Positions 1 to 6,864 of a DNA stretch of 16,255 nt are shown here, piece after piece. Each line of letters starts with the position of its first letter. Position 1 is the first letter of the stretch. The notes beneath the pieces were generated by a model, which was not told the DNA's origin, made no database searches, and worked only from the letters and a program-made list of their open reading frames with translations. Source of the stretch: JACDBD01 sp050743385. GTDB lineage: Bacteria > Actinomycetota > Acidimicrobiia > IMCC26256 > JACDBD01. The stretch spans positions 1 to 16,255 of the forward strand of contig JBOGFJ010000240.1 of NCBI GenBank assembly GCA_050743385.1. The letters are read 5' to 3'. Both the position numbers and the translations under genes were made by a program.

Positions 1-2
1 CG

Positions 3-362
3 CTCGCGCAGACCGTTCCCGATTACGACGACCGCCACCGCGTCGTCGGCGGCATCACCGGCGCCGCCCAGGTCAACGGCCTCTGGGGCAACAGCTCGGT
101 CGAGGAGCGCATCCGCCTCGACAACCGCTACGCGGACGACTGGTCGCCGTGGCGCGACGCCGTCATCCTGCTGCGCACGCTTAGCGCCACCGCCCGCAAG
201 AGCCGGGCCTTGCGCCGCACCCAGCCGGAGACGGTCGCGATCCCACCCGACGGCGCGTTCGATCCCGACCTCGAGATCGACCTTCGCGAGGGATCCCGCG
301 CCCCGCTGACGGGTCCTGCCGTTGCCACCTGGCATCCGGTCGGGCATTGGCCAGACGGCTGA
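3..362 (+). CDS. Bacterial sugar transferase (polyprenyl glycosylphosphotransferase), C-terminal part
   Basis: The gene enters from outside the window and only its last 119 residues are visible. Residues 11-60 match the C-terminal core of the bacterial sugar transferase family (PF02397): a GGITGAAQVNG segment, then an EERIRLDNRYADDWSPW block and the terminal LLRTL. The family transfers a sugar phosphate from a nucleotide sugar to undecaprenyl phosphate at the inner face of the membrane, which starts exopolysaccharide or other surface glycan synthesis. The conserved core normally ends near the chain end. Here about 59 more residues follow, charged and then Pro-rich, with no membrane segment, and I cannot assign them. 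The gene is convergent with the MFS gene and a hairpin follows its stop codon. The family call is secure, but the sugar substrate and the missing N-terminal part are unknown. Confidence 0.85.
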   Translation, partial: LAQTVPDYDDRHRVVGGITGAAQVNGLWGNSSVEERIRLDNRYADDWSPWRDAVILLRTLSATARKSRALRRTQPETVAIPPDGAFDPDLEIDLREGSRAPLTGPAVATWHPVGHWPDG

Positions 363-407
363 CCCGTCGCCAGAAGGCCAGAAGGGAAGCTGCAGGTCGT
401 GGGGTCA

Positions 408-433
408 CCCCGCCCCGGCGACGCCGGGCGGGG
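408..433. terminator. GC-rich hairpin between convergent genes, possible bidirectional terminator
   Basis: CCCCGCCCCGGC (408-419) and GCCGGGCGGGG (423-433) pair over 11 bp with one bulged C around a GAC loop. It sits between the stop codon at 362 on the plus strand and the MFS stop at 440 on the minus strand. No T-tract follows on either strand, so it is a stem without the usual U-run, as is common in high-GC actinobacteria. The structure is visible, its function is inferred. Confidence 0.5.
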
Positions 434-439
434 CACTCA

Positions 440-1711
440 CTACGCGGCGGGCTCCTCCGAGAGCTCGCCCCCGCTCGATGCCGCGGTCAACGGCAGTGCC
501 CGGTCCGCATGCCGCCGGATGGCCACGAGGGCCGCGGCCACGGCGGCGATACCGCCGAGGGCGAGCCCGGCCCGGGCACCGAATGCCTCCGAGACCCAAC
601 CCACGATCGGTCCACCGATCGGCGTGCTCCCCAGGAATGCCACCGAGAACAGAGCCATGACGCGGCCGCGCATCAGCGGGTCGGTGTGCGTCTGCAGCAC
701 GCCGTTGGCCATCGCGACGAAGGCGACGCCGGCGGCACCCGTGGGGACGAGGACCAGCATGACGGTCGGTAGTGTCGGAGCAGCCGCAGCCAGCAGCAGC
801 AGCGCGCCGTATGCGCCCGCCGCCAGCAGGAGGAATCGTCGCGTCGCGGCCGCCTGGTGCGCGGTGAAGAGCGCGCCCGCCACCGCGCCCACGCTGAGTA
901 CCGCGTACAGGGCGCCGTAGGTGCCGGCGTCGCCCCGGAACGTCTCGCGCGCGAGGAGGGCGAGCACCACCTGGGTGTTGAACGCGAGCGTGCCGATCAC
1001 CGCGGTGAGCACGAGCGGGAGCCGCAGCTCCGGTGTTGACCACGCGTAGCGCAGGCCCGCGCGCAGCTGACCCTTGGCACGGGGAACGGGCTCGACGGAG
1101 AAGAACTCGGTCCTCCGCATCAACGCGAAGGCTCCGACCGCCGCGAGGTACGAGACGGCGTTGGCGAAGAAGCACCACGACACACCCGCAACGGCGATCA
1201 CGATGCCCGCCAACGCGGGCCCGAACACGCGGGCGGCGGTGAACAGGGCGCTGCTCAGGCTGACGGCGTTGGTCACGTGCTCGGCCCCGACCATCTCCAC
1301 GACGAACGCGCGCCGCGCCGGGTTGTCGAGCGCGGTGACACAGCCGAGCAGGAACGCGAGGACGTAGATCATCCAGAGCTCGAACACACCGAGGGCCGTG
1401 ATCGAGCCCAGGAGCAGTGCCAGCCCACCGCTGAGCACCTGGGTTGCGATCAGGAGGCGCCGCTTGTCCATCCGGTCGGCGATCACGCCGCCCCACGCGC
1501 CGGCCACCAGCATCGGAGTGAACTGGAGCGCCGTCGTCACGCCGAGGGCGACACCACTCCCCGTCAGCTGGAGGACGAGCCACATCTGCGCGATGGCCTG
1601 CATCCACGTCCCGGTGGCCGAGACGAACTGGCCCGCGAAGTAGAGGCGGAAGTTCCGCACGGTCATGGAGCGGAACGTGCGCACGGTGACGAGGCGGAAC
1701 CGCCTCCTCAC
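440..1711 (-). CDS. MFS transporter, EntS/MFS_3-like putative exporter
   Basis: A 423-residue polytopic membrane protein. The N-terminus reads TFRSMTVRNFRLYFAGQFVS followed by GTWMQ, the usual opening of the MFS_3/EntS-like exporter family (PF05977). The loop after the second helix carries an MFS motif-A variant (GGVIADRMDKRR, residues 74-85), and hydrophobic segments continue to about residue 410, consistent with 12 helices. Families of this type export small molecules such as siderophores or drugs by proton antiport. The substrate cannot be read from the sequence. The GTG start at 1711 is preferred over the ATG at 1664-1666 because the family consensus begins before the ATG and an AGGAGG lies 4 nt upstream. 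The start overlaps the regulator's TGA as GTGA, and the Shine-Dalgarno is formed by the codons of that regulator's Glu-rich tail, so the two are very likely translationally coupled. Confidence 0.9.
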   Translation of the reverse strand: MRRRFRLVTVRTFRSMTVRNFRLYFAGQFVSATGTWMQAIAQMWLVLQLTGSGVALGVTTALQFTPMLVAGAWGGVIADRMDKRRLLIATQVLSGGLALLLGSITALGVFELWMIYVLAFLLGCVTALDNPARRAFVVEMVGAEHVTNAVSLSSALFTAARVFGPALAGIVIAVAGVSWCFFANAVSYLAAVGAFALMRRTEFFSVEPVPRAKGQLRAGLRYAWSTPELRLPLVLTAVIGTLAFNTQVVLALLARETFRGDAGTYGALYAVLSVGAVAGALFTAHQAAATRRFLLLAAGAYGALLLLAAAAPTLPTVMLVLVPTGAAGVAFVAMANGVLQTHTDPLMRGRVMALFSVAFLGSTPIGGPIVGWVSEAFGARAGLALGGIAAVAAALVAIRRHADRALPLTAASSGGELSEEPAA

Positions 1712-2133
1712 TCCTCCTCCTCGAGAACGCGCTCGAGGATCGAGGCCGCCCGCTCGAGGGTGGCGCGGTCGCGCGCCGACAGCGCCCCGAGTTGCTGCTC
1801 GAGGTAGGCGCTCTTGCGCGTGCGGGCCTCCTCGAGGAGCTGCTCGCCGGCTGCCGTGATCTGCACCTGGACGATCCGCCGGTCGCGCGCTTCGCGCAGC
1901 CGTTGCACGAGGCCCTGTTGCTCGAGGCGGTCGACGGCCGCGGTGATCGTCGGCGGCTGCACCCGCTCCGCGTCGGCCAGGTCGCCCAGCGTGAGCGGTC
2001 CCCGGCGGTCGATCGTGGCCAGCACCGCCGACTGCGTGGGCGACACGGGCGTCTCCGCCCGCTGGCGGAGCCGGCGGGCGAGCCGGGTGACGACGAGGCG
2101 GAGCCGGGTCGGGAGCTCGGGAGGTCGGGTCAT
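1708..2133 (-). CDS. MarR-family transcriptional regulator
   Basis: A 141-residue winged helix-turn-helix protein of normal MarR length. The N-terminal dimerisation helix precedes the DNA-binding region: the segment SPTQSAVLATI, a putative recognition helix at residues 58-72 (VQPPTITAAVDRLEQQ), and a wing containing the typical D-x-R stretch (DRR, 84-86). The C-terminal helices (95-141) complete the dimer interface. MarR proteins usually repress their own operon and a linked exporter until a small ligand binds. This gene is first in a two-gene unit with the downstream MFS transporter and is divergent from the His-rich membrane protein gene. A dyad directly upstream (2136-2163) overlaps a TAGTTT -10 candidate (2143-2148), which fits autorepression. 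The ligand is unknown. Confidence 0.9.
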   Translation of the reverse strand: MTRPPELPTRLRLVVTRLARRLRQRAETPVSPTQSAVLATIDRRGPLTLGDLADAERVQPPTITAAVDRLEQQGLVQRLREARDRRIVQVQITAAGEQLLEEARTRKSAYLEQQLGALSARDRATLERAASILERVLEEEE

Positions 2134-2135
2134 CG

Positions 2136-2163
2136 CTTCGAGAAACTAATTAGTCGACCGAAG
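2136..2163. promoter_or_regulatory. Palindromic operator candidate for the MarR regulator
   Basis: A perfect 10-bp palindrome ACTAATTAGT (2145-2154) is flanked symmetrically by CTTCG (2136-2140) and CGAAG (2159-2163), giving the dyad CTTCG-N4-ACTAATTAGT-N4-CGAAG. It is AT-rich within a very GC-rich region and ends 3 nt before the regulator's start codon. On the minus strand it covers the candidate -10 TAGTTT. MarR proteins commonly bind such palindromes at their own promoter. The symmetry is seen directly, the binding is inferred. Confidence 0.65.
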
Positions 2164-2207
2164 TATTCCGGAGCGCCAGTGGAATGTGGGAAGGTTCTCG
2201 AGCGCCG

Positions 2208-2236
2208 GTGACAATCCGGGACGTTCCGGGTAGAGT
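2208..2236 (+). promoter_or_regulatory. Sigma70-type promoter for the His-rich membrane protein gene
   Basis: GTGACA (2208-2213, 5 of 6 against TTGACA) is separated by exactly 17 bp from TAGAGT (2231-2236, 4 of 6 against TATAAT). The predicted start of transcription is near 2243, giving a leader of about 50 nt. This makes an upstream in-frame TTG at 2239 unlikely and supports the ATG at 2293. The MarR-type dyad lies 44 bp upstream of the -35 element, so coregulation is possible but not shown. Confidence 0.6.
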
Positions 2237-2292
2237 AATTGCACACGGCGTGCACCGAAGACGCCACGAACGAGCCCGCGGGGGGTCTCTTC

Positions 2293-3645
2293 ATGACAGC
2301 CACGCTCGAGCGGCCCGACATCGCGCGCGAATCCGATCTCGCCTCGACCCGATCGTCGGGCACGACGACGACGGTCGCCTCGTACCTGCGGTGGGTGCTG
2401 GGCGCCATCTCGCTCGGGGCCGGCGGGATCCACTTCGCGATGATCGGCCCGCACTACGACGAGTGGTGGGCCTCGGGAATCTTCTTCGCCGCGCTGGCGT
2501 GGTTCCAGGTCGCGTGGGCGGTGGGCATGGTGGTGCGGCCGTCGCGCGCGCTCCTGGCCGGCGGCGCACTGGTCAACGCCGGCGCCGTCGGCGTGTGGGC
2601 GGTGTCGCGCACGTGGGGCGTCCCGGTCGGTCCGCACGCCGGCGTCGCCGAGGCGGCCTCGTTCGTCGACATCCTCGCGACCGCGTTTGAGGGCGCGCTG
2701 CTGCTCGGCTGCCTCGCGCTGATCCTGCGCCCGAGACTGAACCGGACCCGGGCGTCGCGGCTCGGCGCGCTGCCCGTCGGGATCGCCGGTCTCGCCGTCG
2801 TCGTGCTCACCACGATGGCGTTCACGCCCTCGTTCGCCTCCGGCCACAGCCACGGGCCTCCCGGCCACCCCGCCGGCGGGCACGGTGGCGACGAGGCCGG
2901 CGCCGTCGCGGCGGGCCACGCGCACGACGACGACAGCGCCGGCAACGACGGCGCGCACGCCGCCGGCCACACCAACGCGGTCGTCCAGGCCGACGGCACG
3001 TCGGCGTGCGAGCAAGCGGGCGTCGCCAACGAAGGCAACAGTGGTCACGGCCACCGCGGCCCGGTGCCGTTCACGCCGCTCAGCCCCGAGGAGCGCGAGA
3101 CGTTCCGCGCGCAGGTGCAAGCCTCGAACGACGCTGTCGCCCGGTACCCGACGGCGGCCGACGCCGAAGCGGCGGGGTGGAAGCGCATCACGCCGTACGT
3201 GCCCTGCATCGCCGCCCACTACCTCAAGGCGGGGGCGTTCGCGACCGGGTTCGATCCGGGGGAGCCCGAGATCCTGCTCTACGACGGCACCGATCCGACG
3301 AGCAAGATCGTGGGTCTCAGCTACCTGCTGTTCGGTGAGGCGGACACCGCGCCCGAGGGCTTCGTGGGCGAGAACGATCCGTGGCACGTGCACAGCCAGC
3401 TCTGCATCGGGGGCGGCGGGGTGCTCGGTGACGAGAGCACGACCAAGGAGGAGTGCGAGGAGCGCGGCGGGACCGTCCGACAGCTCGACAATCTCTGGAT
3501 GACGCACATGTGGAACGTGCCCGGGTGGGACAGCCGCTGGGGCCTGTTCAGCTCCGAGCACCCCGACCTCGGCGGGCGCATCGGCGACATCAACGGCGAG
3601 CCCCTGGCCGAGGACGATCTCGACGCCAGCAACGCCAAGGAGTAA
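2293..3645 (+). CDS. Uncharacterised five-TM membrane protein with His-rich linker and conserved-looking WHVH domain
   Basis: 450 residues, function not recognised. The N-terminal half has about five hydrophobic segments (roughly residues 31-51, 61-81, 86-105, 122-145, 158-178). Residues 183-256 form a low-complexity linker rich in His, Gly, Ala and Asp with ten His, several as HxH pairs (185/187, 209/211, 252/254). From about 258 follows a soluble domain with LKAGAF, ILLYDGTD, NDPWHVHSQLCI (H365, H367), LWMTHMWNVPGW (H405) and SSEHPDL (H423), and four Cys from the linker onwards (239, 305, 371, 388). These features suggest metal binding, perhaps copper or zinc, outside the membrane, but that is inference. 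The ATG at 2293 is preceded by a G-run at about 8 nt and fits the promoter at 2208-2236. It is divergent from the MarR/MFS unit. Confidence 0.8.
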   Translation: MTATLERPDIARESDLASTRSSGTTTTVASYLRWVLGAISLGAGGIHFAMIGPHYDEWWASGIFFAALAWFQVAWAVGMVVRPSRALLAGGALVNAGAVGVWAVSRTWGVPVGPHAGVAEAASFVDILATAFEGALLLGCLALILRPRLNRTRASRLGALPVGIAGLAVVVLTTMAFTPSFASGHSHGPPGHPAGGHGGDEAGAVAAGHAHDDDSAGNDGAHAAGHTNAVVQADGTSACEQAGVANEGNSGHGHRGPVPFTPLSPEERETFRAQVQASNDAVARYPTAADAEAAGWKRITPYVPCIAAHYLKAGAFATGFDPGEPEILLYDGTDPTSKIVGLSYLLFGEADTAPEGFVGENDPWHVHSQLCIGGGGVLGDESTTKEECEERGGTVRQLDNLWMTHMWNVPGWDSRWGLFSSEHPDLGGRIGDINGEPLAEDDLDASNAKE

Positions 3646-3654
3646 TCGCGACCC

Positions 3655-3690
3655 GGCCGGTCGTCCTCTCAGTAGAGAGGCGACCAGGCC
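3655..3690. terminator. Hairpin at convergent gene ends, possible bidirectional terminator
   Basis: GGTCGTCCTCTC (3659-3670) and GAGAGGCGACC (3675-3685) pair with one bulged T around the loop AGTA. Outer GGCC arms extend the stem with one further bulge. It lies just after the plus-strand stop at 3645 and includes the stop codon of the minus-strand gene (3669-3671). No clear U-tract follows. It would serve both converging genes. Confidence 0.45.
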
Positions 3691-4376
3691 GAGGTCCGTA
3701 GCAGCCTGCTCTCCCAGTCGTCGCGGACGCGTAGCGCGTCGTGCATCCAGGTGCCGGGCGCGCGGTGCTCGGCCGGGATCTCCGTGCTCACCAGGCCGGT
3801 GATCGCGCGGGCGCTGCGGACCTTCTGCCACAGCACCACTTCGCGACGGGCCGCCGATCCCCAGGCGGCCTGGAAGACGGCCGTGAGCTCGAGCAGGCCG
3901 CGGTTGCCCGGGCGGGCCTCCTCCAGGTACGGCGCGTACTGCGCCCGCACCGCCTCGAGGTAGTCGTCGAGCATTCCCTCGTGGGGCCAGGCGGTGTCTT
4001 CCATGAAGAGGGTGAGCTCATGGTCACCGCCGGTGGGCACGCCGGCGAGGTCGATCTCGGTGATCGGCGACCACGGCACGGTCAGCAGCAGCTTGCCCGT
4101 GACCCGGTGACGGAGCTGGTCGACCTCTCGCGCCCACTCCCGCAGGTCGCCGGCTTGGAGGCGACGGGCGAGGTCTTCCCAGGCCGCACCGCCGCGCACG
4201 GCGGTGATGGTCACGACGTTGTAGGCCCGGCCCGTCCCGTGGGCGTGGTGAAGGAAGTACAGGAGCCGGGCGTCGTCGCCCTTCGCCAGGGTCGGCATCC
4301 AGCCGTCGCGGAACGCCGCCTCGAAGTCGTCCTCCCGCGCGCCGACGACCTGATGTACCTCGTGCAGGAAGAGCAC
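3669..4376 (-). CDS. Uncharacterised protein with two similar alpha/beta halves (possible tandem NIPSNAP/ABM-like fold)
   Basis: 235 residues, no secure family. The pattern of predicted strands and helices seems to repeat: residues 1-75 (LFLHEVHQVV, an acidic helix, then LLYFLHHAHGTGRAYNVVTI) and residues 118-195 (HELTLFMEDTAW, a helix, then LLELTAVFQ and REVVLWQKV). This resembles two ferredoxin-like dimeric alpha/beta-barrel units such as those in NIPSNAP or monooxygenase-like proteins, but I infer it from the pattern only. There is no signal peptide or membrane segment. The GTG start at 4374-4376 has a strong AAGGGGG about 7 nt upstream, lying across the serC stop codon, and only 11 nt separate it from serC. 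The reading frame stays open upstream, but that part is the shadow of serC. Cotranscription with serC is likely. Confidence 0.75.
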   Translation of the reverse strand: MLFLHEVHQVVGAREDDFEAAFRDGWMPTLAKGDDARLLYFLHHAHGTGRAYNVVTITAVRGGAAWEDLARRLQAGDLREWAREVDQLRHRVTGKLLLTVPWSPITEIDLAGVPTGGDHELTLFMEDTAWPHEGMLDDYLEAVRAQYAPYLEEARPGNRGLLELTAVFQAAWGSAARREVVLWQKVRSARAITGLVSTEIPAEHRAPGTWMHDALRVRDDWESRLLRTSAWSPLY

Positions 4377-4387
4377 GCCGGGCCCCC

Positions 4388-5512
4388 TTATGCGGACGCG
4401 AGCGCGTCGACGACGTAGTCGACGGCGCGGGTGAGCGTAGCCACGTCGTCGGGCTCGATCACGGGATACAGCCCGATGCGGAGCTGATTGCGGCCCAACT
4501 TGCGATAGGGCTCGGTGTCGACGATGCCGTTGGCGCGCAGTGCAGCCGCGACCGCGGCGGCGTCGACGCGGTCGTCGAAGTCGACGGTGGCGCTCACGTG
4601 GCTGCGTTCGTCGGGCTTGGCCACGAACGGGGTCGCGAACGGTGATGCCTCTGCCCAGCCGTAGAGGAGCTCGGCCGACCGGTCGCAGCGCGACGCCGCC
4701 CACTCGAGACCTCCGTGCTCGAGCATCCAGTCGATCTGGTGCGCGAGCAGGAACAGGGTCGCCAGCGCGGGCGTGTTGTACGTCTGGTCGAGCCGGGAGT
4801 TCTCCAGCGCGATCGGCAGGCTGAGCGACGGAGGCATCCACCGACCGGACGCGCCCAGGCGCTCGATCCGGTCGAGCGCTTCCGGCGAGCAGCACGCCAG
4901 CCAGAGGCCGCCCTCGCCGGCGAAGCACTTCTGGGGTGCGAAGTAGTAGGCGTCGAACTCGGCCGGATGGACGCGCAACCCTCCGGCGCCCGACGTGGCG
5001 TCGACGAGCACGAGCCCGTCGGCGCCTTCGGGGCGGCGCACCTCCATGGCCACGCCGGTCGAGGTCTCGTTGTGCGTGAGCGCGTACGCGTCCACGCGGT
5101 TGTCGGGACGGGTCTCGGGATGCGTGCCCGGCGGTGACTCGATGACGTCGGGGGCGTCGAGATGGGGTGCCCCCTGTACGACCGCGGCGAACTTCGACGA
5201 GAACTCGCCGAAGCTCAGGTGCTGGCTGTGTCGATCGATGAGGCCGAAGGCGGCCGCGTCCCAGAACGCGGTGGTGCCGCCGTTGCCCAGGAGCACCTCG
5301 TAGCCGTCGGGCAGCCCGAGCAGGGCCGCCAGCCCCGTACGCACCCGGCGTACCACCGCGCGCACGGTCTCGCGCCGGTGGCTCGTGCCGAGATACTCGG
5401 GCGCAGCCGCCGCCAGCGCAGCCACGGCCTCGCTGCGCACCTTCGACGGTCCCGACCCGAAACGCCCGTCGGACGGTCGCAACGCGGGTGGCAGGACGAT
5501 CTGGGCGGCCAT
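4388..5512 (-). CDS. serC: Phosphoserine aminotransferase, actinobacterial type
   Basis: 374 residues, the usual length for mycobacterial-type SerC. It converts 3-phosphohydroxypyruvate and glutamate to phosphoserine and 2-oxoglutarate in serine synthesis. Visible features are the N-terminal DGRFGSGPSKVR (15-26), which helps to form the substrate and phosphate site, the GNGGTTAFWD segment (76-85), D171 in VLVDATSG as the likely PLP ring-nitrogen partner, and the Schiff-base lysine K195 in YYFAPQKCFAGEGGLWLA. The C-terminal LGRNQLRIGLYP supplies the conserved substrate-carboxylate arginine. The ATG at 5510-5512 directly follows a TAAGGT-N6 element, which fits a leaderless message. Upstream lies the phosphoglycerate mutase gene and downstream the uncharacterised protein. 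The link with a mutase acting on 3-phosphoglycerate, the serine precursor, is metabolically coherent. Confidence 0.95.
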   Translation of the reverse strand: MAAQIVLPPALRPSDGRFGSGPSKVRSEAVAALAAAAPEYLGTSHRRETVRAVVRRVRTGLAALLGLPDGYEVLLGNGGTTAFWDAAAFGLIDRHSQHLSFGEFSSKFAAVVQGAPHLDAPDVIESPPGTHPETRPDNRVDAYALTHNETSTGVAMEVRRPEGADGLVLVDATSGAGGLRVHPAEFDAYYFAPQKCFAGEGGLWLACCSPEALDRIERLGASGRWMPPSLSLPIALENSRLDQTYNTPALATLFLLAHQIDWMLEHGGLEWAASRCDRSAELLYGWAEASPFATPFVAKPDERSHVSATVDFDDRVDAAAVAAALRANGIVDTEPYRKLGRNQLRIGLYPVIEPDDVATLTRAVDYVVDALASA

Positions 5513-5524
5513 GCGACGACCTTA
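5513..5524 (-). promoter_or_regulatory. Leaderless -10 element of serC
   Basis: Reading the minus strand, TAAGGT (5524-5519) is followed by six bases and then the serC ATG. A -10 box in this place would start transcription at or next to the ATG. No convincing -35 box was seen and no Shine-Dalgarno is present. The same geometry recurs at four other gene starts in this window. Confidence 0.55.
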
Positions 5525-5552
5525 CCGGCCATCGCTGTCGACCCTGTGCTCG

Positions 5553-5577
5553 TTCCTGCGCGCTCCGCGCGCCGGAA
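5553..5577 (-). terminator. Hairpin downstream of the phosphoglycerate mutase gene
   Basis: TTCC-t-GCGCGC (5553-5563) and GCGCGC-c-GGAA (5567-5577) are fully symmetrical around a TCC loop, with a single mismatch inside the stem. It begins 38 nt after the mutase stop codon in the direction of transcription and 29 nt before the serC -10 element. A terminator separating the two units is the simplest reading. No U-tract follows. Confidence 0.45.
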
Positions 5578-5615
5578 TCGGCGCGGTTGGCGCGCAAGAA
5601 CGGGGCGAGGATGGG

Positions 5616-6809
5616 TCAGGCGCCGTACTTCTGGAGGCGACCGGCGTTGGCGAGCATCACCGGCATCAGGTCCTTCGTGGGCCGGAGGCCCAGGCCGCCG
5701 GCGCGGCACCAGCGCTCGCCGAAGCGCTCGACGTCGTCGCGCCCGCAGCGCTCGCTCCAGAGGAGCGCCGGGACCGGGTGCCACGAGTGCGCCGCCATCT
5801 GGCTCGGGGTCGAGTGATCGCCCGTCACGACGATCACGTCGGGCCCGAGGTCACGCAGCCGGGGGACGACCGCGTCGAGACGTTCGATGGCGTTGATCTT
5901 GCGGGGACGGTCGCCGTCCTCGCCCGCGGAGTCGGTGTGCTTGTGGTGGAGGAAGAAGTAGTCGTGATCGCTCCATGCGCCGCCCAGCACGTCGAGTTGG
6001 TCGTCGAGATCGGCGGGCTGGCCGAGCACGTCCATGCCGAGCAGGCGGGCGATGCCGCGGTACATCGGGTAGATCGCAACCGCGGCCGCGCGCAGGCCGT
6101 AGCGCTCCATGAACCCCGGGAGCTCGCGGTGCGTGTCGAAGCCTCGTAGGAGCACGACGTCGGCCTTGGCCTCGTCGGCGAGCAGGGCGCGTACCTGGCC
6201 TTCGAGCTCGTCGACGAGCTCGGCGGTGCGCTTGGCGTCCGGGTCGAGCGGATCGGGTGCGAGCGGGGGGACACCGGTCTTCTGCGGGTCGGTGTCGGAG
6301 ATCCGGGGGTCGAGGCCGTCGCCCCTGAGAACGACGAGCACCCGGTGCTCGCGCTCGTGGCGGAAGAACACCTCGGCGCCGTCGAGGTGCACGCCCTCCT
6401 GGAGCCGGGCAACGACCGCGGCGGCGTCGTCGTCCGGGATGCGCCCCGCCCGCCGGTCGGCGATCGTGCCGTCGGGAGCGAGGGTGGACAGGTTGCCACG
6501 GGCGGCAACGTCGCCGGGCCGGAGGTCGAAGTCGAGGCCGGCGGCGCTGAGCGCGCCCCGCCCGAGCTCGAAACGCTCGGGGTCGTAGCCGAAGAGGCCG
6601 AGGTGGCCCGGGCCCGAGCCGGGGGTGATACCCGGGCCGACCGGCTCGACGAGCCCGCTCACGCCCTCGGCCGCGAGGCGGTCGAGGTTGGGCGTCTCTG
6701 CCTCCTCGAGCTCGGTACCGTGCTCGGCGTCGGCGTACCCACCGAGACCGTCCATGACGACGAGCAGGATCCTGGTGTCCGCCGGCTGGATCAGGGAGGT
6801 GAGCTCCAC
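5616..6809 (-). CDS. apgM: 2,3-bisphosphoglycerate-independent phosphoglycerate mutase, archaeal (ApgM) type
   Basis: 397 residues, close to the roughly 400 of the archaeal-type iPGM family in the alkaline phosphatase superfamily. It interconverts 3- and 2-phosphoglycerate using a phosphoserine intermediate and two metal ions. Key sites: ILLVVMDGLGG with metal ligand D20, TPNLDRLAAEG (39-49), GITPGSGPGHLGLFGYDP with the presumed nucleophile S65, the IYPMYRGIARLLGM segment, and the C-terminal metal site VTGDHSTPS plus HSWHPVP. The open frame runs on upstream across the SGNH gene, but homology begins at TRILLVVMDG, so the GTG at 6807-6809 is chosen. A TACCGT-N6 element immediately before it supports a leaderless start. 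A hairpin follows the stop. Phosphonopyruvate decarboxylase-like members of the family are a less likely alternative. Confidence 0.9.
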   Translation of the reverse strand: MELTSLIQPADTRILLVVMDGLGGYADAEHGTELEEAETPNLDRLAAEGVSGLVEPVGPGITPGSGPGHLGLFGYDPERFELGRGALSAAGLDFDLRPGDVAARGNLSTLAPDGTIADRRAGRIPDDDAAAVVARLQEGVHLDGAEVFFRHEREHRVLVVLRGDGLDPRISDTDPQKTGVPPLAPDPLDPDAKRTAELVDELEGQVRALLADEAKADVVLLRGFDTHRELPGFMERYGLRAAAVAIYPMYRGIARLLGMDVLGQPADLDDQLDVLGGAWSDHDYFFLHHKHTDSAGEDGDRPRKINAIERLDAVVPRLRDLGPDVIVVTGDHSTPSQMAAHSWHPVPALLWSERCGRDDVERFGERWCRAGGLGLRPTKDLMPVMLANAGRLQKYGA

Positions 6810-6821
6810 ACCGTCACGGTA
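6810..6821 (-). promoter_or_regulatory. Leaderless -10 element of the phosphoglycerate mutase gene
   Basis: On the minus strand TACCGT (6821-6816) is followed by GACGGT and then the GTG start. No Shine-Dalgarno is visible in the 55-nt gap between the SGNH stop and this gene, which also argues for a leaderless start. It matches the spacing at four other gene starts here. Confidence 0.5.
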
Positions 6822-6864
6822 CCGGCTGCGGGTTTCCGGGTTGGGCTCGCCGGCGCGCGCTTGC

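Noticed and set aside
2239..2292. TTG start adding 18 residues to the His-rich membrane protein
   Set aside because: The TTG would lie before the predicted transcription start near 2243, and the ATG at 2293 fits the promoter and the G-run upstream.
2146..3831. 561-codon open frame on the minus strand opposite the His-rich protein gene
   Set aside because: Its translation is Arg/Gly/Asp/His-rich without domain motifs, and it is antisense to a gene with membrane helices and a good promoter. Long antisense frames are normal at this GC content.
4377..5597. Upstream extension of the SerC-linked protein to 642 residues
   Set aside because: The extension is the shadow of serC in another frame. The GTG at 4376 has a clear Shine-Dalgarno and the protein-like sequence begins there.
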